A stretch of 64,000 nt of DNA from Owenia fusiformis (GCA_903813345.2 CAIIXF020000002.1:8451555-8515554); one strand, 5' to 3'; counted from the stretch's first letter, positions 12,891-25,007 are shown. Numbers and translations are program-made. The notes: generated from the sequence alone by a model not told the origin.

Positions 12891-12955
12891 CACTCTCGAT
12901 ATATGGCGTAGATGCTTAAGCTTCTCGTTCAATTTTGTTCCTCTGTGTATTCCAG

Positions 12956-15900
12956 GCTTTAGGAAACCATGAATTTGACAACCATCTGGAAGGCTTGATC
13001 CCATTCATCAATAACGTCACATTCCCCATCCTCGCTGCTAACATTGACGCCTCTGATGAACCGACATTCCAAGGTCTCGTGAAGAAGTACACAGTCTTGA
13101 CGGTGGCTGGAGAGAAGATAGGAGTAGTAGGGTATCTGACTTCACAAATGCCTGCACTGTCTCAAAGATTTGGTAAGTTATAAAATATTAGAGATCTCCC
13201 ATAATTTGAATAGGTGACGGTGAACGTAATGCAGTCGGGCACACACTGGAAGGGGCTGGAGCTTCTACTGGGGGGTCATACACTAATTGGCTGTTCAATC
13301 TTCCCTGTTAGTTCCACCACAGTGCTATTTCACGATAGACCCCTGCTATAATATCCCATCTTCCATGGATCGTCTCATTCTGCACATACTGCTGTGCTTA
13401 TTTCAACGGATTCGACTCTACCATGCTCTTATAACATTGATTTTCTAGCATTTCTTCGGCATAACAATGACAATTTTCTTGTATTTTTTGAGGAAAAGAA
13501 AAAAATCCATGCTGTAAACGGGCAATTTACATGCAGTGGCCTTACTGATTAAACGCTCTTCATCCAAGCTAAACAAACATAAAAATAGAAACACTTAGAT
13601 GGTGCCTACATTTTTTGAGATGTTCAATTTTTTTGAGCGTCCCTTGTATTCTTGTAGCCATTTTAGAAGTTTTCTTTTTCCAAAAACCTTGTCGTCTGGA
13701 TTCAATGAAAAACGCATGTCAAATTTTCTTTTAACCCGTACGTAAACAGAGGCTATGGTGATCTAGAGCTTCTTAACTTTTGGACGGCCATCTTAGATGT
13801 TGTCATCGCCATATCAGAAACCGCCGCTCGTCGGATCCGGATTTTCTTAAAATTCGTACACATCTTGAACGTTGGATACTTGATTTTGTAAAACTCCAGC
13901 AGGCTTCTACGTCTAAGTCAAACAATGGTTACGTGACTTTAATATACCTCACGTTAGCATCTCCGCTCAAAGTGGATTGGATCTTTCTTCACATTTGAAG
14001 GCTAAACATTGATAACTAACAGGCGAGCTGATAGACGCTTATTTTAGGAGATAATCGAATCGACATAAATTTTACTGTATATCATAAGTGCGAATATGTC
14101 TGATTACATGACCTGTCAACGCAAAAATCGAAATGGCGGATTTAAATAGAGAAAACAATTATTTTATTACCGGAAGGCAGGCCATCGATGCATCTTGTTG
14201 GGCATACAAAGTGGCGGTATAACACGTTGAGCCCCAGTGAACGGGGAATTAAGAATGGAACGACATTAATGACTGCACTTCTAAAGTAGCATGCGCGAGT
14301 TCAACTGCCGGCCGTCAGTTGACGGTTTGATTACTTTTTCATTGTCAACCAATATAGATATGAATAGTACCACTACCTGCTACAATTCATATTAAAATGA
14401 GTTGGCCATAAAATATCGGTCAAATCGTCAGCCGAAAGCCGGCGGTTGAGTTCGCGAATGCTAGCTGAGGCATAAACTGATATATTCACATCTTAAATGT
14501 TCTTAAGTCCCGTAGTTATGTTACCAATAACATATAGCCATCTTTCATGTTTATCAAATTAGTATAGCTTTGACAATTGTATATATAACTCTCAAACGCG
14601 CTAGATTTAACGCCTTATAAATTTTATTTGATTAAAAAATAAAAATGTATCCCTTGTACATTCTTTAATTAAGGTAAGCTTAAATTCCTGGACGAAATCG
14701 AGACAATCCAAGCAGAGGTCGACAAATTGACAGCTCAGGGAATCAACAAGATTATAGCACTCGGTCATTCTGGATATAAAACAGATAAAGAGATAGCCAA
14801 GCAGGTTACTGGTGTCGATTTGGTAATAGGAGGGCACACGAATAATTTCCTATTTAACGGTAATTTTCTTCTCTTCATATTACATTTTTTTGCATTTCAA
14901 ATCGATTCTACATAAATATTATACTGGTTCTTATGGTCGTAGAATAATACGTTCCACGGTTCAAATATTGCTATACCGTGTTTCCTACATAGGCTACTAG
15001 ATATAGTATATTGACACAATCATATGATAAATTATCAATGGGAATTCTTATCTCTCACCATGGGCTTTCAACAGACTAAGATATGGAGCCTATATCGTAT
15101 AACTCATACGATATATTCACTGATATTGATATGATTATTTTACAAGAAAAATAAGTTTTAACCGACTATTATTTTGACTGTTCAAACACTTTTGCTCGGG
15201 AAAGACGAAGAGAAATTGGCGCCAAAATTATTTTAAATTCGGCCAATTACGGTCGTTGCCGAACTTTGACGATCGACTCAGTGATGAAATCTGGGGAAAA
15301 TTCATTTGCAGGGCCATTGTTAACTGATGGACCAGAAGTTATTGAGGACCCTTACCCAGTCGTAATTACCCAGGCATCTGGTAAAGAGGTGCTAGTCGTC
15401 CAGGATTATTTCTATGGAAAATACCTCGGGTATCTTAATCTTGAGTTTAATGATGAAGGTATTGTGACGTCATACAATGGAAATCCGATTTTGCTGAATG
15501 GATCAATTGCAAAAGGTTAGTGCGTTCATTTTATTTTTTGATAAATATTCTGGACAAGTGGTCTACTCCATCATCTTTAGAATTAGAATTCTTGCCAATT
15601 AAAATTGTTCTAATCAGCTTTACTGAGTCTCTAGCCGATACTTGGCTAGAGGGGATTTCATCTGGAATACGTGAACTCTATTTGAAAAAAGCTGGCCGGG
15701 GTGTCATAAATTAATTGAATATTTTAAAAATCGCCAGATAAATAAATCATTAATCAAACCGGACCCAGCCCGGCTCCTTGATGAGATATGACATGATTTC
15801 GACAGGATTTCGTCTAAAATTAAAACAAAATGGCTCCAAGCAGTCTGCAAGAAAAATGGCGATGTTCGAAAACTGGACGAAATGTCGTTAACGTCTGACA

Positions 15901-18900
15901 TTAATTAGTAACTGGCTGGAAATTCTAAGTCAGCGATCCAGAAGATGTGAACTAATACACTGATCACTTTATGTGTGTTTTGGATTTTTTGGTGAGGTAA
16001 TAAGACCAAAACTCGCAATTCAAATTGTGATGTGGAAAAATGGCGGACATGTGATTTCAAATTTTATGATTACGACATGACCAGTTGTTCATGCAGGAAT
16101 ATATCTGTACTGGAAGGCCACGATACAGTGGCCTTAGAAGAAGGTAAAATCAGCTAATTTAAATTTACCTTCTTCTAAGGCCACTGTATCGTGGCCTTCC
16201 AGTACAGATATATTCCCGCATGAACAACTGGTCATGTCGTAATCATAAAATTTGAAATCATATGTCCGCCATTTTTCTACATCACAATTTGAATTGCGAG
16301 TTTTGGTCTTTTTACCTAACCAAAAATTCCAAAACACACATAAAGTGATCAGTGTATTAGTTCACATCTTCTGGATCGCTAACTTAGAATTTACAGCCAG
16401 TTACTAATGTCAGACGTTAACGACATTTCGTCCAGTTTTCGAACATCGCCATTTTTCTTGGAGCCATTTTGTTTTAATTTTAGACGAAATCCTGATGAAA
16501 TCATGTATTATCTCAATAAGGAGCCGAGCTGGGTCCGGTTTGATTAATGATTTATTTTTCTGGCGATTTTTAAAATATTCAATAAATTTATGACACCCCG
16601 GCCAGCTTTTTTTCAAATAGAGTTCACAGTATTCCAGATGAAATCCCCTCTAGCCAAGTATTGGCTAGAGACTCGAGTAAATTTAAATCATTATTGATTT
16701 AACTCTTATACTTACTTCCATAAGTATTTCTGATTTTTTGAAAGATATAAAATACCATATTATGTTTTATGTTTGAATTTCAAAGATCCAGGTGTACAGG
16801 GAGAAATGGAGGGATTCATGCAGATTCTTGACAGTATCAAGACCAACAAACTAGCATATTCCAATGTCTTCCTTAATGGCGAAAAGCCACTCTGCAGGTA
16901 AAAATCTAGCGTATAAGTCATGTTGTGGAATTATCATTTGGCAAAAAGTTAGACAAGCTAGCTTTTAGAAATCCTCTCGGTTTGGAATTTGATTTTTAAA
17001 CAAAGCTGTGATCCATGCATTTAGACCATCGCTTTTGTTACATTGACGTAAGTCGTCAAAGTGGACTTTCGTCAATGTTACAAAAGCGAGGGGCTAAATA
17101 TATGAATTGCAACTTCATTCACAAAACAAATTCCAAATCGAAGTAACTTATTAAAACCAGATTATATTTTCTAGCTTTGTGTCAAATTATAATCTGCAAC
17201 TTGACTTATAAGCAGGTTTAAATCGAGAAAATAAAAAACTCGTAACCAGGAAGTTCATTCATTTTGTTACATTGACGTTCCGTCAAAGTAACTACCTAGT
17301 TGTGGAACAGTGCTATTGATAAGTAGGAATATGTATGTGATAATGATGACATTAGACCTGGTTTGACCGTCAATTTTCGTAAAATGAAAACTGCCATTCA
17401 TTTTCATGGGGTCTACGAGGGTTGTCCCATAAGTCTTGAAATTTTTATTCTAATTCAAAAAGATTTTAATTAATTTGGCTGAAAATTGGTATGTATTGGT
17501 ATCAATCACTTATCTTCAACATGTGATAGTTTAATAACAAAATTAAGAACTTGAGTAACTATTACGGTTGCTATGGTAACCGGGGGAGTTGGGGGGGGGG
17601 GGTGGGGCAGTAATGAAATATAGTAAAAATGTAAAATGGAGCCATGGGAGTATTATGGATTTTGAAGAATGGTATGCATCTTAAATTGTGAATCACCTGT
17701 CAAGATTGACAAAAACACTGTATTCTTAGTAAAATCTTATGAAATACCTCTGTGATGTCAAAATAAACTAGCACAATTGCTCAATTTTGGTACAGAGCCA
17801 CAGCATTTTGAAAATCAAAATGGCAGCGATTTTGTCACCAGATGTTAAATCTTTGCGTACAGTTGTGCAATACCACGCCTCCTTAGGGCATACACCTACA
17901 CAGACAAGAACAGCCATGGAAAAAGTATAACGACAGTAAACTCTGAGTACCCCTACAATATGGAGGTGGCAGAAGAAGTTAAAAACTGGAGATACCAGCC
18001 TCGAGGATGCTCCTAGAAGTGGAAGGTCAAAATCCAATGTAGGAATATCGCCCGATATCGAGAACTGCTCACAGGGTGATTAAGAAAGACCTTGGGATGT
18101 CAAAGGTAGCCCCTAGATTCGTTCCACATATTCTGACAGAGGAGCAGAAAAGGCAACGTGTTGAGCTGAGCCAGGGGTTCCCAAATCCTTAATGTTAACG
18201 TCATATTTGTATTTTTTATCCTGTTTTCTGCCCCGGGTACCGGCCCAACATTCCATTTTAAACCATCTGTCACATTGCCAAATGATCTTATTATGTTTAT
18301 GAAACTTACAGAGATAGTAGAAATATATCTACGTTTTTATCATTGTATCTCAAATATTCGTTCTATGAATTAGAATAAAACTTTCAAGACTTATGGGACA
18401 ACTCTCGTATGTTGGTAATGATGTACACCATTGTCTCGATTTTTGAAAAAAACGAAACTTCACCATGTGAACCCATCGAGTGATCATTCGTATTATTACA
18501 TCATAGTTTTTTTTCACAACGATGACGAGCATCAACTTCTCCATAGTGGAACACCTTTATACCAGGGACGGTCTTGGAAATCAAAAGGAAATGGGCCTAG
18601 AAATTTCTGAAATTTTCTTAAAAGTTAGGCCCAAAGTTTTAACATAATAATAATGCCCAGCAATGGTTAAATTGTTATCTCAATATATTGCCCAGTTTAG
18701 GTGCATGTTAAGAGGAGCCCCCCCCCTTCCCCGTGTACGCCACTGCTTATGTTCATACTATTTAATTTCTTTTCAGGATAAGAGAATGTAACCTAGGCAA
18801 CCTGTTTGCCGATTCGTTAGTGGATTACTTCATTGCAGAACGAAAGCCAACGGATCTCAACTGGAATGGCAACAACGTATCTCTGGCTTTCCACAATTCT

Positions 18901-20681
18901 GGGGGTCTCAGGTCTTCTATAAATGCCGGTGGTGCGTTTTAATTTACATGGTGATATACCACGGCCACTGGTCAGTATCAAGCGAAGGTAACAGCCGTCA
19001 CCTTCGCAACAAAGATGGCGGACGGAAAGTGTCGGTCTCGATATTTTTAGTTTTCATCGAATTAAACTACTTTATAATTTGACGTAATGCTTTGGTATTT
19101 GAACTAAACCCGACATGGAAACTCTGGGGTATGATCATTTGCCCAAATATCATACGTGGGCGCGCGCCACGGTTTATCGATATCTTCCACACATTAACGA
19201 AAGGTAGCAGATGGTTGTCAGCAAGTCCATTATGGTCTAGTGGTTAGGATTCCTGGCTTTCACCCAGGCGGCCCGGGTTCGATTCCCGGTAATGGAACGC
19301 TATTTTTATTTCGATATTTATTATTTTACACTTACACAATGTCAGAATATCGGCATTACTATGAAATAAAAATGTGGACTTAGTAAATTAAATTACTTTT
19401 TTTCTTATCTTGTTATCTTAACTTGGAAACCACGTGTTTCCGAAAAATTATTGTTTTTTCTCTAATGACGTAAATACCCATGGATACATGTCCTAAATCA
19501 TTTCAAATGTGAAAAAATACTATCAAGGACCTTGATACTATTAACCTCTTTTTGCAGACGTCACAATGGAGAATGTCCTCGCTGTGATGCCATTTCAGAA
19601 TCTCATCGACATGGTTGCTTTGAAAGGGAATATCCTGAGACAAGCGTTTGAACACTCAGTGGGGAGGTACCCGGAGTTTGCTGCTGAATTTTTACAAGTC
19701 TCGGGTAGGTTTTTTCGACATATTAAACATGTCTCGAAAATATTAAACAAAAAGTACGAGGGGTAAACCAGAAAGCGATGCATACTGGTTATCAGATATT
19801 CAGAATGTCCAAACCATTACTAGTTTACAGTGTGCTCTGTATATACACTCTACTATACCTAATCCCTAGAAATGCATAAGATACTCCGTTTGTCTAATTG
19901 CATTGTTTAGTATATTGAAAGTACCTTATTAACATCTAACTTTCAACCAATAAACCATTAATAAGAACCAGACAAATAAAAAAATAACATAATTATTACT
20001 AATAAGCCAAATGGGTTGCTCATGAACACCAAATGAAGGTATAGTAGAGTGGTATACCATATCTACTTGTTTCAGGGTTTCACGTTGTATATGACGTCTC
20101 TAAACCCCCTGGGAGTCGCGTGGAGACCTTAGAAGTGCTATGTACGGAGTGTAGGGAGCCCATGTTGGAACCAGTTGACGACAACAAAATCTACAATGTT
20201 ATTATGCCAGCATATGTTGCCAATGGCGGTGATGGATACTTTGTTATAAGAGATAATAAACTGGATCATCGTAACTTAGGTGAGAAAACAACGTTATGTA
20301 GTTGTTTCATCGGTTAGTTTAAATTATGATCTATGGTGTACCAAAATTTAAACAACCCACTATGTACTCACTTTACTTTGACACAACCCTTGTTTTAAAT
20401 TTTAGATTTGAAAGCATTCCCCACTAGATGCTAAAATTACTAAACGTGTTTATTTTGCGAACATTTCGAAATTAAAAACGTGCGAATTTAATTTAATTTC
20501 AGGTATTCTGGATTCAGATGTCTTCATCACGTACATCAAGAAGCTATCGCCTCTGTACCCAAATTCGCATAAGCGTATTGTCGTAAATGACGGTCCCAGT
20601 GGACAGTGTACGAGTTCAGCTATGAATCGCTCAATCTCAATTTTTCCATTTTTGTTGAGTTTGATATTGAGTTTGACCTGA
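12956..20681 (+). CDS. NT5E-like: Ecto-5'-nucleotidase (CD73-like), copy 1; exons 2-9
   Basis: Eight exons follow from GT-AG junctions and homology to copy 2: 12956-13172, 14674-14859, 15312-15515, 16786-16897, 18777-18931, 19558-19704, 20076-20279 and 20503-20681 (stop TGA). Together they give 467 residues. Visible family motifs are GNHEFDN and GHSGY..D.EIA then GGHTNNF (metal and catalytic residues of the metallophosphatase domain). They continue with C-R-I-R-E-C-N-L-G-N-L, HNSGG.RSS, a VMPFQNL block, and ANGGDGYF in the substrate-binding C-terminal domain. The tail ends in a Ser/Leu/Phe-rich hydrophobic segment, as expected for a GPI anchor. The family hydrolyses extracellular AMP to adenosine. 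The exon with signal peptide and HTND.HAH motif is absent, so the gene either starts beyond the left edge or has lost it. All visible exons are open. Introns carry a MITE, a foldback of about 1 kb, a mariner and a tRNA-Glu gene. Confidence 0.9.
14289..14461. mobile_element. Foldback MITE, family M1 (intron 2 of copy 1)
   Basis: GCATGCGCGAGTTCAACTGCCGGC faces GCCGGCGGTTGAGTTCGCGAATGC. The centre carries the family signature TTCATATTAAAATGAGTTGGCCATAAA. Relatives lie at 32053, 32290, 37527, 55828 and, as a fragment, about 60325. Confidence 0.75.
15619..16682. repeat. Near-perfect inverted repeat of about 520 bp in intron 4 of copy 1
   Basis: The left arm (15619-16148) and right arm (16164-16682) are reverse complements with few mismatches, separated by about 15 bases. 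Ends read TTTACTGAGTCTCTAGCC and, reversed, TTTACTCGAGTCTCTAGCC. No transposase is visible. Parts of the arm (AATGGCGG..TGTGATTTCAAATTTT..ATTACGACATG) resemble the foldback at 59706-60016, which suggests one MITE family. Transcribed within the intron, it would form a long double-stranded RNA. Confidence 0.9.
17416..18407 (+). mobile_element. Decayed mariner element with TA target duplication (intron 5 of copy 1)
   Basis: The ends CGAGGGTTGTCCCATAAGTC and, reversed, CGAGAGTTGTCCCATAAGTC are flanked on both sides by TA, the mariner target. Plus-strand transposase traces in broken frames include MAAILSPDVKSLRTVVQY near 17819, SLEDAPRSGRSKS near 17997 and RTAHRVIKKDLGMSKVAPRF near 18060. These match the N-terminal helix-turn-helix region of mariner transposases. 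Most of the catalytic domain is gone (992 bases in total). Confidence 0.85.
19226..19297 (+). tRNA. tRNA-Glu (anticodon TTC), in intron 6 of copy 1
   Basis: The 72-base cloverleaf starts TCCATTATGGTCTAGTGGTT and ends CCCGGTAATGGA plus discriminator A. The acceptor arms TCCATTA and TAATGGA pair fully. The anticodon loop CTTTCAC gives TTC. The B box is GGTTCGATTCC. It lies on the same strand as the host gene, and T-rich sequence follows it. Confidence 0.93.
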
Positions 20682-20761
20682 TACTGGAGTGTGGGTGTGA
20701 TATATAGAGGTTATTTGATGGGAAGTTTTTGATACAGGGTATATCCGAGGGAAATACATAG

Positions 20762-20981
20762 AGATTATCCTATATGAGGTTCAGGATATTGGGATTATCC
20801 CGAGGCTAATATAATATATTTGCCCGAGGGCCGCAGGTCCCGAGGGAAAATATATTATATTGGCCAAGGGATAATCCCAATATCCTGAACCGACTATAGG
20901 ATATTATCGGTGAGTGGATATCGCTCATCTCCACGAGTGAGCGCAGCGAATGAGTGGAGATCGGCGATATCCAAGAGTGGA
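20762..20981. repeat. Two adjacent hairpins just after the stop codon of copy 1
   Basis: Hairpin 1 (20778-20891): GGTTCAGGATATTGGGATTATCC pairs with its exact complement, with an AT-rich inner stem and a GC-rich apex (CCCGAGGGCCGCAGGTCCCGAGGG). Hairpin 2 (about 20917-20972): GGATATCGCTCATCTCCAC faces TGGAGATCGGCGATATCC around a GAGCGCAGCGAATGAG apex. They begin about 80 bases after the stop and could lie in the 3' UTR. Confidence 0.85.
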
Positions 20982-22260
20982 TAAAAATGATAGCCGAGAA
21001 AATCATAGGATTTTTTTAAATTTTTTTTATTCCTATTATAATTTTATTTTCAATTTTTTCCGAATTAATTTTCAATTTTTTTTTCAATTTAAAAAAAAAA
21101 ATTTTTTTAATTTTTCAAAACATTTTTTTCAATTTTTTCAAAACTTTTTTTTCAAAATTTCAATTTTTGCGCTTTCGTGGTTACACAATTTTTACTTCCG
21201 TGGAATATTTCCCGTATCACATGCTGAAACGTGTAATAACTGATAATATAACACTACTAAGTACGGGATAAAGTGAGATGAATTCTTCTTGGTTCCCCGT
21301 ACAATGTATAACAGCTAAAAATCTCCCGATGTCACATTATGCTTGTGTTCACATTGATCTAAAGTTTAGATATAAATATAGAGGTCAAACTATACGTTTT
21401 TATAGAAATTATACGTGGACGTGTAATATTATAACCACCGGGATGACTTTCCTACGTTTTTGCTGAGTTTGTGTTTCAGTTCAAGTACTAGTTAGCTATG
21501 GATTTCTAGTTATGTGGTATCAATAGTAACAATCTATCGTATCTCACATATGATGCTAATCTCGTCAGTTTTATCAATCGCTTTTTATGGGGATTTTAAG
21601 TATTTTACTATCTAATCTGATATATACGTATCTATGCACAAATCTTAATACTCTTGAGCTTATTCACTCTGAGCTTATGTACTGTACATGTAAATATTTC
21701 AGGGAGTACAGAAATATATTTAGTAGTTTATACCTTCATAATATAATTGTTATCTTCTAAACGGGTATCTCCATATGGTGGCGTCAACCACGTCGGTGTA
21801 AAAGGTATCAATTTATGATCCTACTCTCCATTGATTTATATGGTGACCTCAATACATTTCTTTCCCTCATTATCTTATACGCAATCAGGTCCAGTAAGGG
21901 CCGTTATGAAAGGGGACCATAATCCCTGGGCTTGTTTCTAGTGCACCTCAGGAGTTCGATTGCAATAAACCGTGATGTCTTTCAAAATTGTGTGAGTGTT
22001 AGTGCGCTCGGGTGAGTTTTGTTGTTGAAAACATGCGACCATGTAATTTGCGCTACAGGGCTTTTTGTTCTTTTTCTTGATACCTGGTGGGAAATCTCAT
22101 TACCTGTTACGCAATGCACCACCACCGCGGGCATTCAAAAATGCGGTTTATGAGTCTGGTTGTAGTTTACACAGACCCCAATAGTAAGTGCTAACACTAC
22201 CTGGTCGTTACATGCAGTGCACTGAAGCTGAACTTATTCACAGTACCTCCAATTGCACCG
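20982..22260. other. Intergenic stretch, AT-rich
   Basis: The first 200 bases are almost pure A/T with long T and A runs, giving a spurious Phe-rich frame. An AATAAA at about 21964 is a possible distant poly(A) signal for copy 1. No gene recognised. Confidence 0.45.
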
Positions 22261-24762
22261 GTAGTATCCAAAGCCCCGCTATGATTTCAAAGTCGCGAGC
22301 AAGTTCCCGCTGAAATCGCGAGGAATAAAAAAGTGGGTTGTCTTTTGTTTACTTGAATTGTATGATGTACAAAACGTTTTCTTTTTAATTTTCCGCAATG
22401 AGATTACATGGTATTGAGACTAAAAAGGCAACTGATGGAAAAAAGTATCACGAGCGGCCGTTCTATGGTTCTTTATTTGACAATTGAAGAGAGAAAAGTA
22501 TCATCTTGAATCTTTATCTATATATATTGTATACGTTATAGGTGAAGAACGACGTTGTCCTGTGGTTGAAATAATGGTAGTGATTTGAAATAAAAATGTA
22601 CTGAGTTTCACTTCCTAAAGCTTTACAGAACACTTTATATTTCAATTTTATCATATCTCTCAAGGCCCAGCTTCTAGCGGAGCAAAAAAACAAAGACCCC
22701 GCTGAAATCATGAGGAGGCCCCGCTGAAAACATGAGGAGGTCCCGCTGAAAACAGGAGCAAGTGTCTCTCAAAAATGGAATAAATCCTGATTATACCGTG
22801 AAAATCTCCCACTATCGTACCCAGCTTGATCCACTATTGTACCCAGTTTCATGAATACATCATTTGTTGATACAATTCTCAAAAACAGCAAATACTGTAT
22901 TGATATAGTACATATTATGATACGTTGTAATGGAAAAACTGCAGTATGATATTCGATGCCATTTTCCAGAATGAGATAGGTCATCTGAAAAATGTGATGA
23001 GAATTAGATCGGATAAAATGTTAAAAGTTTAACCTCATTTTCATAATTACAATGTGAACATAAATGTTGTTGATTTTACGCATCAAATCTAATCAATTCA
23101 ACTGTTTGAAAAGTAAGTAGAATTCCATCATATATGAATACAAGTCGATATTTGGTAAGATTCATGCGTAAGCTAAAACGATTAAGTCAGAAAAATGTTC
23201 AGTTATACTATTTTTTGTCTCAATCTCCTGTTGCCAGCTTAGATACTCACTCACTCACTCAACCGCCCACTAACTCACACACTTTTTCCCTCCCTTTTCA
23301 GAAATGAACGAACGCACGAACAAATGCAAAAAGTATTTACCAACATATAACGAACGAACCCTCGCACGGACGCACGCACGAACGAACGCATGCACGTTTA
23401 AATGCACACATGAATGAACGGTCGGACGAACGTACGTAACGTCTGAACGCACAAACCGACAGCTAGACAAACGCGCGCAAAAACGACCAGACAAACGCAC
23501 GCATGAACGGACGGTCGAAAGAACGCACGCACGGACGAAAGGACGTTTAGATAGACGCACTCATGAATGAATGGACAGTCGGACGAAAACAAGCACGAAC
23601 GGACGATTGGACGAACGCATGCACGCACGAACGAACGGTCGAACGAATGCATGAACGAACGGCCGGTAGAACAAACGCACGCACGAACGAACGAACGGTC
23701 GGACGAACGCACACTCGAACGAATGGATGGTCGGACGAACGCACGCACGCGCTAACGATCGGACGGACGAACACCCGAACTGACGGTGGGACAAACAAAC
23801 GCACGGATGGACGGTTGGATGGGCGCTGTCACGAACAGACGATTTGACGATAGCACGAATGGACGATTTGACTATCGCACGAATGCACGAACGAACGAAC
23901 GAATAAACGGTCAGACGAACGCATGCCTGAGCGAACGAATTTCGAACGAACGCACACACGAACGTACGGTCGGACGAACGCATGCACGAACGAACGAACG
24001 GTCAGACGAACGCACCCAAGAATGGACGGTCAGAAGAACAAACAAGCCGATGTCATGTATGTGTCCTCAGAAATTCCTTGGAACATAGAATTATATAGAA
24101 TTTACATTTAACTGTACAAAAGTACAAAGTCTGTTTACACATTTAAGAATTTTATTTTATGACGACGCTGACAGATGGATCAAACTGCCTTAAGTTGCAG
24201 AAGAAATAGTTGCGATGTTGCCATTGATATGTTATAATGGTATTAATACGTTATTGGCACGTTCTTGTACGTTCATATAAAGAAACTCAATATCTTCGTG
24301 GAATAATAATGAAGCTTTTCTCGCGATCGAAGCGGGACCTCCTCATGTTTTCAGCGGGGCCAATGAAACACCTTTAATGATGTATTTTGACCCCCATGGC
24401 AGACGTAATTTCACAGTTACTGATCAATACAGAAAATATTGATCCAATATGTATTATGGAGTATGTAAATCGTATGTATTGCCTTTGTTTTAACGATAAA
24501 AGTAATATATGAACAGTAAATTATGCAAACGTGCATGTTGACGCCCCTCTTTTCAATGCCAGTGAAGAAGAATCATTTTTATGTCATTGTTTGTCAAATG
24601 TATCTGTTTTTAAAGTATTGTTGGAGTATGGAAGAACAGTAATAAGTATTTTCACCCTTTTGGTCCATTTTCCAAAGTGATGCAAATAAACAGGACTATG
24701 CTCGCGATTTCAGCGGGAACTTGCTCGCGACTTTGAAATCATAGCGGGGCTTTGGATACTAC
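22261..24762. mobile_element. 2.5-kb non-autonomous DNA transposon with perfect 62-bp TIRs
   Basis: Positions 22261-22322 (GTAGTATCCAAAGCCCCGCT...) and 24701-24762 are exact reverse complements over 62 bases. CCG stands next to both ends, possibly a 3-bp target duplication. A second, inner inverted motif (CCCCGCTGAAAACATGAGGAGG) occurs at about 22697-22755 and, inverted, at 24329-24361. No transposase frame is present. The interior carries a tetranucleotide-like array. TIR perfection suggests a recent insertion. Confidence 0.85.
23270..24035. repeat. Array of ACGN tetranucleotides (GAACGAACGCACG-like)
   Basis: About 750 bases are made of CGAA, CGCA, CGGA and CGGT-type four-base steps, with a higher-order motif near GCACGAACGAACGGTCGGACGAACGCACG. 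The four-base step keeps several frames open on both strands, encoding HERTNART or VRPSVRSCV patterns; I regard these as artefacts and not proteins. Confidence 0.9.
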
Positions 24763-25007
24763 CCGTGAATTGAATTGTCAATACAAAAGCAATCAAATTT
24801 GCCAGATTGGACCATGGACCATTTTTCTTTCATAAGAGTGTGTGGGGTTTAAGTTAGATATTTGCATTCTTATTGGTTTTTAGGATAAATAATAGCCACG
24901 GGCCTATATAAATTACTATTTTATCATAAAAGCTAATACTCAAATTTTATCCCTAACTTTTAAGATAATTGTAAAAATGATTGTCGAAAGTAACTCCCAA
25001 AATTATT

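Noticed and set aside
20950-21243. 97-codon Phe-rich frame
   Set aside because: It is a by-product of T-rich low-complexity DNA after the hairpins; there is no signal or domain.
23270-24111. Several frames of 60-140 codons on both strands
   Set aside because: All are products of the tetranucleotide-like array; the same amino-acid words appear in different phases.
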